Source: Paludibacteraceae bacterium | Lineage (GTDB): Bacteria > Bacteroidota > Bacteroidia > Bacteroidales > Paludibacteraceae | DNA: 61,547 bases | Reading direction: 5' to 3' | Assembly (NCBI GenBank): GCA_017478225.1 | Contig: JAFVDX010000005.1 | Location: 1-61,547, forward strand | Part shown: in pieces, positions 45,657-52,648 of the stretch | Numbering within the stretch: position 1 is the first letter of the stretch | How the letters are laid out: each line of letters begins with the position of its first letter | Notes under the pieces: generated by a model | What the model saw: only the letters and a program-made list of their open reading frames with translations | Database searches by the model: none | Told to the model about the DNA's origin: nothing | Program-made: the position numbers and the translations under genes

Positions 45657-45743
45657 CAGTCATCATTTGGAACGCGGTAGGCTTGCCGGTCCTCGCCCGC
45701 AACCAAAACAAAAACATGTAATAACAGATTTGTTATATAGAAG
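45656..45743 (+). repeat. Leader element copy R2
   Basis: Second copy of the four-copy element, GCAGTCATC through TATAGAAG, within duplicated unit 1. It differs from the common form by one T (GCAGT instead of GCAGC). Confidence 0.92.
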
Positions 45744-45887
45744 ATTGAAATGGAATATGTTAAATTATTTGGTGCACTACCTCACTTTACCATATAGTCC
45801 ATTGATTATTTGTCATTTTTGAGTTGAAACTCTTACGCTTCTATTGCTTGCAAAATTTCTATTAAGTTATTATCAAAACAAATATAT

Positions 45888-45919
45888 TTGCATAATTTCA
45901 AAAAAATATTGTAATTTTG
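45888..45919 (+). promoter_or_regulatory. Promoter of the HlyD-type gene
   Basis: TTG at 45888-45890, 21 nt, TAATTTTG at 45912-45919. The predicted start coincides with the 5' end of element R3, giving a leader of almost 190 nt before the HlyD ATG. Confidence 0.75.
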
Positions 45920-46010
45920 CAGCCATCATTTGGAACGCGGTAGGCTTGCCGGTCCTCGCCCGCAACCAAAACAAAAACATGTAATAACAGATTTGTTATA
46001 TATATAGAAG
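45919..46010 (+). repeat. Leader element copy R3 (upstream of HlyD gene)
   Basis: Third copy, GCAGCCATC through TATATATAGAAG followed by TCG as in R1. The GC-rich core, the A-rich stretch with ATGTAA and the ATAACA/TGTTAT hairpin are all unchanged. It has a TATA insertion in the flank of the hairpin. Confidence 0.92.
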
Positions 46011-46041
46011 TCGATTTCGGTTAGTTCATACCGAATGTAAT

Positions 46042-46080
46042 GGCCTTGGTAAAGGCAAGGGGTGACCCGAGAATATTCCA
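46042..46080 (+). promoter_or_regulatory. Shared leader motif M, copy A (HlyD)
   Basis: A short structured motif: GCCTTGGTAAAGGC (5-bp stem, GGTA loop), then AGGGGTGACCC (second small stem), then GAGAATATTCC. Nearly the same sequence recurs in the MFS leader at 52527-52566. It ends 30 nt before the HlyD start. No Rfam family is recognised by me. Confidence 0.72.
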
Positions 46081-46110
46081 TGAATAATAGTAACGGGTAC
46101 CTTTTTTTTT

Positions 46111-47145
46111 ATGCAGAAATCCCAAGTTTTAACGTATTTGTACAACACAGTCATTGTGTTGGTTTTGGCAGCCGGCGTGACGTATGTCGTGCTGCAGTTC
46201 ACTCATTTCGGGCACATCGAGTACACGGACAACGCCCGCGTTTGTCAGTACATTGCTCCGCAGAACACGCGCGTGCAGGGTTTTATCAAGGAGATACGTT
46301 TTGAGGCGTACCAACATGTGAACGCCGGCGACACGCTTGTTATCATCGAGGACAGCGAGTTCCGCCTACGTCTGGCTCAGGCGCGTTCCGACCTTGCCCG
46401 TGCCCAGCAGCAGAGCAAGCAGGCAGGGACTTCTATCCGCACGACAAACACGAACATCAGTGCCATAGAGGCGTCCAAAGCCGAAGCGAAAGCGAACATG
46501 GACAACCTTGCCCGCGAGGACAGACGCTGCGAGCAGTTGCTGCGCACCGGTTCTATCTCGCAGCAGATTGCCGACCAGACGCACACCGCGTATCTGGCGG
46601 CGCAGGCACGCTACGAACAGATATGCCGCACCATCGAGATGCAGCACAGCGTGGCAGACGAGCAGAGTTATAACCTCTCGGCTTCAGAGGCGGCAATCGA
46701 ACTGGCGCAGGCGGCAGTAGAGTTGGCGGAACTCAACCTGTCGTATTGCTACATCATCGCTTCGCACTCGGGTTTTGTGGGGTCGCGCGACATCAACATC
46801 GGCGAACTGGTCAATCCCGGTCAGACACTTGTCAGCATCGTGGATGAGAACCAGAAATGGGTGGAAGCCAACTACCGCGAGAGTCAGTTGCCGAATATCA
46901 AAGAGGGCTCGGAGGTGTCCATCCATGTGGATGCCGTTCCTGACATCGAGTACAAAGGCCGTGTACTCAGCCTCTCCGATGCAACAGGCAGTGCGTTCTC
47001 GCTGGTGCCGATTGATAATGCTACGGGTAACTTCGTCAAGGTGGAGCAACGCCTCACCATCCGCATCGCATTGGACGAGAACAGCGCAGAAGACTTGCAA
47101 AAACTCAAAGCCGGTTATTCCGTTGAGTGCGAAGTGAAGTACTAA
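46111..47145 (+). CDS. HlyD/EmrA-type membrane fusion protein
   Basis: The 344-residue periplasmic adaptor has one N-terminal membrane anchor (YLYNTVIVLVLAAGVTYVVL), a split biotinyl-lipoyl domain (VQGFIKEIRFEAYQHVNAGD and later ASHSGFVGSRDINIGELVNPGQ), an alpha-helical hairpin at about 90-190 rich in Ala/Gln/Glu, and a beta-barrel domain (WVEANYRESQLPNIKEGSEV). EmrA-type adaptors link an inner-membrane MFS pump to an outer-membrane TolC channel. The matching EmrB-like gene is 5.5 kb downstream with the same leader motif, and no TolC gene is in the window. The gene is clearly GC-richer than its surroundings, suggesting transfer. A nine-T run directly precedes the ATG. Confidence 0.92.
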   Translation: MQKSQVLTYLYNTVIVLVLAAGVTYVVLQFTHFGHIEYTDNARVCQYIAPQNTRVQGFIKEIRFEAYQHVNAGDTLVIIEDSEFRLRLAQARSDLARAQQQSKQAGTSIRTTNTNISAIEASKAEAKANMDNLAREDRRCEQLLRTGSISQQIADQTHTAYLAAQARYEQICRTIEMQHSVADEQSYNLSASEAAIELAQAAVELAELNLSYCYIIASHSGFVGSRDINIGELVNPGQTLVSIVDENQKWVEANYRESQLPNIKEGSEVSIHVDAVPDIEYKGRVLSLSDATGSAFSLVPIDNATGNFVKVEQRLTIRIALDENSAEDLQKLKAGYSVECEVKY

Positions 47146-47177
47146 GTGATAGATTGCCGCCTCTGTGTTGTATTCGA

Positions 47178-48515
47178 TTATTTGAGCAACGATGTCATAT
47201 AGACGGGGAGAATAGTTGTTTGCTGCTGTTGCTCATAATCTTTTGTGGTAATAAGGAAACGTTTGCTTACTCTGGATGGATACTTACTACAGAATTCGTC
47301 TAATGATTGATGCGTTTTATAGCCGGAAGACTTGACCTCCAATGGCCATAATTTGCTTTCTTTAGACAATAGAAAATCTACTTCATACAAACGTTTTCCA
47401 TCTTCGCTTGGGAAAGTGTAATAGAATAGTTTCTGTCCGGTTGCAACAATCGTTTGCGCCACGATGTTCTCGTAAATATACCCCAAATTGGTTTGCAATT
47501 TGTCATTAAGTAATTTAGAATAAATGATATTCTCCGTTACATCCTTATCCCAAAAAGCAAGTGTCACGAACAATCCTGTGTCTGCCAAAAACATTTTATA
47601 GCGCTCTTGGTCTTGCGTAAGTGACATGCCAACGTTTGGGTCATTACAACGATAGCACATAAGAACGGTCTTGCTATCCTCCAAATCATTAAGGAATTCC
47701 AACATTTTGTCTCCTTTAACCTCGCCGATGGCTTGATACGGCATATAGCGAGACACGTTATTACTCAGTTGTGCAGGGATATTCAAAAATAGTTTCTCCA
47801 CTCTCCCTGTCGGATCTATCTTACGAAAATCATCCAGATAGAGTTTGATGATGTCTCGTTTGACTTGATCCACATCGCTAAGGTTATTCGTATCAAGATA
47901 AGCATTTACAGCCTGCGGCATACCCCCAACAAGCATATACAATCTAAAATCGCGCATAGCTTTGCGATGAGTCGGTCCTAAAGGTATTCCTTTTTGATAG
48001 AATTGTGGCAACAGATCCGGAGTCACCTCATCTGCTAAAGCCCAACGGAACTCGTCATAATCCATTGGGAACATGGAAATTCGTGTCTCTTCGCTAGGAA
48101 TGGTAATGTCTTTGGTGTTCTTTTTGATACTGATAAGCGAACCTGTTTCGATAAAATCATATCGACCATCTGCGACCAAGTATTTGATAGCCTGCCGTGC
48201 AATGGGAAATTTTTGCACTTCATCAAAGATAATAAGCGAATCGCGTTCGTATAGTTTGACTTGTGTTTGCTGTTGCAACAACATGAAGAACATATTCATG
48301 TCTGTCAGGTCATCAAACAAATCTCTTATCGCCTGCGTCGTATTATTAAAATCTATCAGAATATACGAATTATATTCGCTCTGCGCAAATTGTTTTACTA
48401 TTGTTGATTTTCCGACACGACGTGCACCCTCTATGAGCAAGGCGGTTGCACCTTTGCGTTGCTCTTTCCATTGGAGCAATTTCTCATAAATCTTGCGTTT
48501 AAATACTCTTTCCAT
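47178..48515 (-). CDS. AAA ATPase with DUF4143
   Basis: From the ATG at 48515-48513 the protein has 445 residues. Walker A is GARRVGKST (residues 30-38) and Walker B is SLIIFDEVQKF near 100. The C-terminal half carries DUF4143 (LGYIYENIVAQTIVATGQKL, then VDFLLSKESKLWPLEVKSS, a nuclease-like E-V-K pattern). This widespread family varies greatly between strains. Its role is unclear, with defence or toxin-like functions proposed. It is convergent with HlyD (32 bp apart). Its promoter has three evenly spaced upstream repeats. Confidence 0.9.
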   Translation of the reverse strand: MERVFKRKIYEKLLQWKEQRKGATALLIEGARRVGKSTIVKQFAQSEYNSYILIDFNNTTQAIRDLFDDLTDMNMFFMLLQQQTQVKLYERDSLIIFDEVQKFPIARQAIKYLVADGRYDFIETGSLISIKKNTKDITIPSEETRISMFPMDYDEFRWALADEVTPDLLPQFYQKGIPLGPTHRKAMRDFRLYMLVGGMPQAVNAYLDTNNLSDVDQVKRDIIKLYLDDFRKIDPTGRVEKLFLNIPAQLSNNVSRYMPYQAIGEVKGDKMLEFLNDLEDSKTVLMCYRCNDPNVGMSLTQDQERYKMFLADTGLFVTLAFWDKDVTENIIYSKLLNDKLQTNLGYIYENIVAQTIVATGQKLFYYTFPSEDGKRLYEVDFLLSKESKLWPLEVKSSGYKTHQSLDEFCSKYPSRVSKRFLITTKDYEQQQQTTILPVYMTSLLK

Positions 48516-48538
48516 ATATCTGTATTTGAAAAACGCTG

Positions 48539-48569
48539 CAAAGTTACATATTTTTTTCGATATATGCAA
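48539..48569 (-). promoter_or_regulatory. Promoter of the DUF4143 ATPase
   Basis: Minus-strand TAACTTTG (48546-48539) with TTG 20 nt upstream (48569-48567), perfect consensus. The leader is about 20 nt. Confidence 0.8.
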
Positions 48570-48587
48570 ATATTTTGTGAGATTTTT

Positions 48588-48667
48588 TCGATCGAGCGCG
48601 TTTTTTTATTTTTATAAATATCGATTGAGCGCACTATTTGCACATAGATATATTCGTCTAAGCGCAC
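48588..48667 (-). promoter_or_regulatory. Three operator-like repeats at 33-bp spacing
   Basis: Related 14-mers TCGATCGAGCGCGT, TCGATTGAGCGCAC and TCGTCTAAGCGCAC (plus-strand reading) start at 48588, 48621 and 48654, exactly 33 bp apart, about three DNA turns. They begin 19 bp upstream of the -33 box of the ATPase promoter, where an activator or repressor would bind. Confidence 0.65.
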
Positions 48668-49003
48668 TTTTTCTTTCCCTATATGGTGAATGTCATATTA
48701 CCTTTTTTAAGATTCAATTACGGTATCTCGTCGGTATCCTGTCGGTCTATCGTTCCGTATCCGAGTCGTAGGTCTCCCGTACGCGGCATGTAAGGGCAAA
48801 AGTTTACGATTATTAAGATTTGAACATTATGCCAACATCTGCCTAATAGATGCGCGAGAGTGGCGCGAGATATGCTGTTTGGAAGGTTTTTAGAAGGTAG
48901 TTGAAAGGTGTACGATTATTAAGAATAAGATATGGGCGAGTTTAACATAAGCGAGGGCACTCTATATGAATGTCCTCGCCATCGAAATCTTACACACACA
49001 TAT
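48668..49003. other. Intergenic region with one hairpin and a short direct repeat
   Basis: No gene is supported in this 330-bp stretch. TACGATTATTAAGA occurs twice (48805 and 48911). The end contains the hairpin listed separately. Otherwise nothing is evident. Confidence 0.5.
48951..48979 (-). terminator. Hairpin after the 77-residue gene
   Basis: GCGAGGGCA (48951-48959) and TGTCCTCGC (48971-48979) form a 9-bp stem with one G-T pair, 25 bp after the stop of the 77-residue gene. It probably ends the LRR transcript. Confidence 0.6.
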
Positions 49004-49237
49004 CTATATCTTTAAATCTTTGCCTCTACATAAATCAAGGTCTTTCTGGGATACTCTTGTAGCTCCTTTTCTACCTGACAAAGCCCAGATAATAGCTTTA
49101 GTTATTTCGACAACTGCACCAGTTGCTAGTTTTGCCATAAAATGTGTTTCGGTAGCAACATAATCGCCTTTAGTATAATTTGTGCCAAACGATGTTCTGC
49201 CGGTTTCAACTCTTTTAACATTTATAATTTTAGCCAT
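49004..49237 (-). CDS. Small hypothetical protein
   Basis: The 77-residue basic protein (MAKIINVKRVETGRTSFGTN) is not recognised. A mildly hydrophobic helix occurs at about 38-52 (ATGAVVEITKAIIWAL). It has no signal peptide. It follows the LRR gene by 23 bp on the same strand and precedes a hairpin terminator, so it is probably co-transcribed with the LRR gene. Confidence 0.6.
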   Translation of the reverse strand: MAKIINVKRVETGRTSFGTNYTKGDYVATETHFMAKLATGAVVEITKAIIWALSGRKGATRVSQKDLDLCRGKDLKI

Positions 49238-49260
49238 AATAATTAAAATTTTAACTGTTA

Positions 49261-51786
49261 CTACAAATCAATATCGTCAATCACATTCGGATATCCACGC
49301 CAAGCTGCTTTTGTGCCACGTGGGATATGAATTTCTTTAATTTCACCATATGCTCCAGCCATTTGAGCTGCAGTGCAGAATGGTTCTTTGAAATAAACGT
49401 ATAATACAATCTCATTCTCCTTTTCAGAAGTAGATAGTTGATCACCCACCCATTCTACATTAGTTAGCTTCTTTGGTAAACGAAGTTCTTGTAAAGGACT
49501 TCCGGAGAAAACAAATAGAGGCAATCCTTTAGAATTGGTGTCTATAAGATATTGTATGTCACCATCGTGACTTGATACGCGAGAGAACTGATAAGTAGAA
49601 ATATTCGTCCTAGATAAATCAACTTTAGAGAGATTACAATTTTTGAAACAATAGAAACCTACTCTCTTTAATGAATCCGGGAAGTTGATCTCTTCAAGAG
49701 GTGAATCAGCAAATAAGAAATCACCTAATGTGTGAAGTTCGTTAGATAATCGCACTTTTTTCAGGCGTTGAATGCTTCTTGTATAATTTCTAGTATCATA
49801 TGCTTCTCTTCCCGTGAACGGGTTAATGTCTTTATGTATAAATAAATTTTGTCTTTGTATAGACAGTAACTTGTTGGGGAAATAAATTTCCTCTATGAAA
49901 ATAAGTCCTTCCAAAGCACCTTCAGGGAAATAACATTCATCGCTGGGAATGATCTTACCCACACCGAATATTTCATATAGTTCCTCATTACTAACTTTAT
50001 CCGGCACTAACTTTTGGAGAATTTTATTACTAAACTCAGAGCGCAATGCAGTTTCGGTATCAACTTCGTAGTTCTGATACTTGGCTTGAGTTACATCATT
50101 CTGCATGTTACTTAGTGCTGCAACAAATCTTGCAAGTGCAATACTTTTAGAAAGGTTGGCTTTCGCGACCTCAACTGATGCAAAGGTAAACAGATTCGTT
50201 ATATCAAGATATCTAAGGTATTTGCATTGTCGTATCAAAGCGAATTCTGTTTCATCCATAAAACCGGATAAAGTCAGAGAATCTACATTAAGTACAATAT
50301 CCTCTGTCAGATAATTCTTAAGGGAGCCGATAGAGTCTAATCTAAAAGCGTATGATTTTTTCGCACCTTGTTCTACCACTCGCAGTTCCTGCCATCCTCC
50401 AGTATTGTAACGATGCTTGCGAGACCCGTTCGGAATAAGGCAAATAACTTCTTGTTGGAACTTGTTGTAAAATTTGGAATAATCATATCCAGTGCTTGTA
50501 TTTGTTAGATTAGGTGCGTATGGATGCGCCAATAAGTCTATTTTTTTTACACCAGTACCTATAAAGCTCGCAATCTCTATATTTAATGAATCTGCTGGCA
50601 CTTTATATGTATAATCAATCGTTGAAAGTAATGCTATATTTTGAGAGTCAAATGCATATTGCTCTATATAATCAATAGCAGGCATAGATATCGTTCTTAA
50701 TTGAGGACAATCATAAAAAGCATTTCTTCTTATCGTCTTAACTGACGGCATAGCTACCTCTTTCAAGTTTTCGCAACTGACGAAACAACCATTAGGAATC
50801 TCTGTTATCTTATCTCCTGTATTAACTATTTCCACCGTGCTGTTTTTAAATGCATATGCATAGATATAGCTATAATCACTTAGGTCAACTCTCTTAGCAT
50901 TGCCAGTATATTGACATAGGATTCTATCTCCAGTGGATTGAATAACAATCTCCTTTGGATATATATTATCACAGTTACAATATTGCCCCTCTCCTTGGAT
51001 GTATAAAGTCTTGCAATTGGTATAATAATTAATACGCCCTACTATACTTTGGGAGAATTTAGAATTTACGTAACTGACAATGCCATTACCTCCCATTTCG
51101 ACTTCCATCTTCCTTATGCGTTCGTTCAGCCACTCTGGGTCACACTGAGATGTAGTGGTTGCATTTTGTCTTGCATAGTGCTCTTTTAAAAATGCTATTA
51201 ACTTTGGATTGGCATCTTGTATGGAGTTAGTAGCGGTGACTTTGATGTCTGTGAACTTAATATCCTTACCAAACTCTTCATTCAGTTGTAGTTTTCCATA
51301 CCATCCTTTGTATCCTATAAATACGGTTCCGGTTCCTAAGACAAGCATATCAAAGGTGTAGTTAATGTCATCGGGTAATAATACATTCTTTGCTCCCTGA
51401 GGAACAGCAAGGAACTTAAGCGTATTAGGTAGATTTAGCAGTATCTGGCCATCAGAAAGTTCTACTTCCACATGATATCCTTGATTATCCTTAAATTTAT
51501 AAACTGAGGCTACATTCGTTACATTCTGCAAATCAAGATAGGCAACGTTGGGAAGACTATAAAGCACATCCCAATCCTTTGCATTTAGTTCTCCAGATAT
51601 TTTCAAGGCAGTAACATTAGGATCCTTCTTCTTAATATACTTCCCTAACTTACCAGCAGCAGGAATTTGAATTTCCTGTAACTGACCATACTTTGCCGCA
51701 TCTTCGGCACTTTGAGCGAGCACTCCGCTCATGAATGTTGCCGTTACCAACAGCAACAAACTAAGAAAAAACTTTCTTGTGTTCAT
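49261..51786 (-). CDS. BspA-type leucine-rich repeat secreted protein
   Basis: The 841-residue protein has a signal peptide (MNTRKFFLSLLLLVTATFM, cleavage near VLAQS). It carries scattered LRR_5/BspA-like repeats such as IPNGCFVSCENLKEVAMPSV, TIRRNAFYDCPQLRTISMPA, and FPDSLKRVGFYCFKNCNLSK. Repeats are interrupted by longer non-repeat regions. BspA-like proteins are surface adhesins that bind host or community proteins. The C-terminus (EIKEHIPRGTKAAWRGYPN-like) is the usual closing LRR_5 form and no clear T9SS domain is seen. It is followed by a 77-residue gene. A large inverted repeat lies upstream. Confidence 0.82.
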   Translation of the reverse strand: MNTRKFFLSLLLLVTATFMSGVLAQSAEDAAKYGQLQEIQIPAAGKLGKYIKKKDPNVTALKISGELNAKDWDVLYSLPNVAYLDLQNVTNVASVYKFKDNQGYHVEVELSDGQILLNLPNTLKFLAVPQGAKNVLLPDDINYTFDMLVLGTGTVFIGYKGWYGKLQLNEEFGKDIKFTDIKVTATNSIQDANPKLIAFLKEHYARQNATTTSQCDPEWLNERIRKMEVEMGGNGIVSYVNSKFSQSIVGRINYYTNCKTLYIQGEGQYCNCDNIYPKEIVIQSTGDRILCQYTGNAKRVDLSDYSYIYAYAFKNSTVEIVNTGDKITEIPNGCFVSCENLKEVAMPSVKTIRRNAFYDCPQLRTISMPAIDYIEQYAFDSQNIALLSTIDYTYKVPADSLNIEIASFIGTGVKKIDLLAHPYAPNLTNTSTGYDYSKFYNKFQQEVICLIPNGSRKHRYNTGGWQELRVVEQGAKKSYAFRLDSIGSLKNYLTEDIVLNVDSLTLSGFMDETEFALIRQCKYLRYLDITNLFTFASVEVAKANLSKSIALARFVAALSNMQNDVTQAKYQNYEVDTETALRSEFSNKILQKLVPDKVSNEELYEIFGVGKIIPSDECYFPEGALEGLIFIEEIYFPNKLLSIQRQNLFIHKDINPFTGREAYDTRNYTRSIQRLKKVRLSNELHTLGDFLFADSPLEEINFPDSLKRVGFYCFKNCNLSKVDLSRTNISTYQFSRVSSHDGDIQYLIDTNSKGLPLFVFSGSPLQELRLPKKLTNVEWVGDQLSTSEKENEIVLYVYFKEPFCTAAQMAGAYGEIKEIHIPRGTKAAWRGYPNVIDDIDL

Positions 51787-52126
51787 AATAATTTAACATT
51801 TAGGGTTGCTTATAATGTAAGCATAAAAAGAGCGTGAACTTTTGTTCGCTTCATTTGAGTTTTTGAGGTCCTGAACTTACCCTGAGTATCAAATTCTACG
51901 CAAAAGCCCACGCCAAGAGCGTGAGCGTCGATAGGCTTTTGCTTGATACTCAATAAGTTTTTTGAAGTTGTTCAGGTTTCAAAAACTCAAGTTTGGCTTA
52001 TAACGCTATTATTTATGTATGTTGTTTGTCTGTTGTTTTATGCCATAGGCGGTAATTTGTTTAATCAATGTTACTTTCTCCTTTCCCGGAGTGCACGAAA
52101 GCACCGCTCGGAGAGGGACGCATATT
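51787..52126. other. Intergenic region with large inverted repeat
   Basis: A 340-bp gap between the LRR gene start and the cut-down RhuM gene. It is dominated by the 139-bp inverted repeat listed separately. No consensus promoter for the LRR gene was found near 51787-51850, so the promoter may lie within or beyond the inverted repeat. Confidence 0.55.
51853..51991. repeat. Large imperfect inverted repeat with nested hairpin
   Basis: Outer arms ATTTGAGTTTTTGAGGTCCT (51853 on) and GTTCAGGTTTCAAAAACTCA (51970 on) pair. Inner arms TGAGTATCAA...GCAAAAGCC (51883-51908) and GGCTTTTGCTTGATACTCA (51934-51952) pair. CACGC/GCGTG forms the tip. The whole could fold into one long hairpin on either strand. 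Confidence 0.85.
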
Positions 52127-52402
52127 CTATCCTTTCAAATCATCTCTCTTAATACCTTCTCGGGACTTGTACCCATAAGCATGATTGCGGAGAGCAGCAG
52201 TTAGTAAGGATTCCTTACATACTGAATCTTTGTCCAGTTCCCCTTCTTTAAAGATGTTGCCAATGTGCAGAGTGATATTATTACGTGTGGTATTGAACAG
52301 CATCGCCATTTGTTGCTGTGTGAGCCACACTGTATCATTTTCCAATTTAACCTCTATTGACAACTGGTCATTGGGCTGATATAGAACTATTTCATCTGTC
52401 AT
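52127..52402 (-). pseudogene. Cut-down RhuM-family gene
   Basis: The 91-residue frame starts with a clear RhuM N-terminus: IVLYQPNDQLSIEVKLENDT, VWLTQQQMAMLFNTTRNNIT, LHIGNIFKEGELDKDSVCKE. Full RhuM proteins are about 330 residues. Here the match ends after CKES and is replaced by 26 unrelated residues (LLTAALRNHAYGYKSREGIK) before a stop. It is thus a remnant or a short derivative. Surprisingly it keeps a perfect promoter. RhuM genes are often carried by mobile elements and have been linked to DNA-processing or toxin roles, but function is unclear. Confidence 0.7.
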
Positions 52403-52421
52403 GTTCTTCTGATTTGCGCTG

Positions 52422-52452
52422 CAAAGGTACGGATTTTTTTTGAATTATGCAA
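52422..52452 (-). promoter_or_regulatory. Promoter of the RhuM remnant
   Basis: Minus-strand TACCTTTG (52429-52422) with TTG 20 nt upstream (52452-52450). It is divergent from the MFS promoter 28 bp away. Confidence 0.78.
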
Positions 52453-52479
52453 GAAAATCTTATTTTTTGACTTGAAAAC

Positions 52480-52510
52480 TTGCAAAATTCTGATTTTTTT
52501 AGTAATTTTG
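52480..52510 (+). promoter_or_regulatory. Promoter of the MFS gene
   Basis: TTG at 52480-52482, 20 nt, TAATTTTG at 52503-52510. The predicted leader is about 135 nt and contains the shared motif M and a short upstream frame (ATG 52584). Confidence 0.8.
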
Positions 52511-52526
52511 CAGCGTTTTTTGCAAG

Positions 52527-52566
52527 CGCGCCTTGGCAAAGGCGAGGGGGAACCCGATAATATTCC
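52527..52566 (+). promoter_or_regulatory. Shared leader motif M, copy B (MFS)
   Basis: GCCTTGGCAAAGGC, AGGGGGAACCC and GATAATATTCC, about 33 of 38 positions identical with copy A in the HlyD leader. The first stem is longer here (CGCCTT/AAGGCG). It begins about 13 nt after the predicted transcription start and ends 82 nt before the ATG. Confidence 0.72.
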
Positions 52567-52648
52567 TCGTGGCGGAGCTACCTATGAACGAGTGGCGGAT
52601 GCACGGATGAAATGAAACAAACAGGTTCAACCTCAAAACCAAGGATTT

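Larger units (their letters stand above)
45481..46010 (+). repeat. 263-bp tandem duplication of promoter plus leader element
   Basis: Copy 1 (45481-45743) and copy 2 (45744-46010) begin with ATTGAAATGGAATATGTTAA and each contains an upstream region, a -7 box TAATTTTG and the full leader element. They differ at few positions. Copy 1 has TTA where copy 2 has TTG at the -33 position, and copy 2 has an extra TATA near its end. No open frame lies inside. Confidence 0.93.

Noticed and set aside
46042..46080. Identification of motif M as a known riboswitch
   Set aside because: Comparison from memory with guanidine, fluoride, THF, cobalamin, TPP and preQ1 classes gave no convincing match; a covariance search would be needed.
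48588..48667. CRISPR array from the 33-bp periodic repeats
   Set aside because: Only three degenerate 14-mers, the intervening sequence is AT-rich and partly similar, and no cas genes are present.
51853..51991. Integron attC site as explanation of the large inverted repeat
   Set aside because: No R/L core boxes of the GTTRRRY type and no integron integrase nearby.
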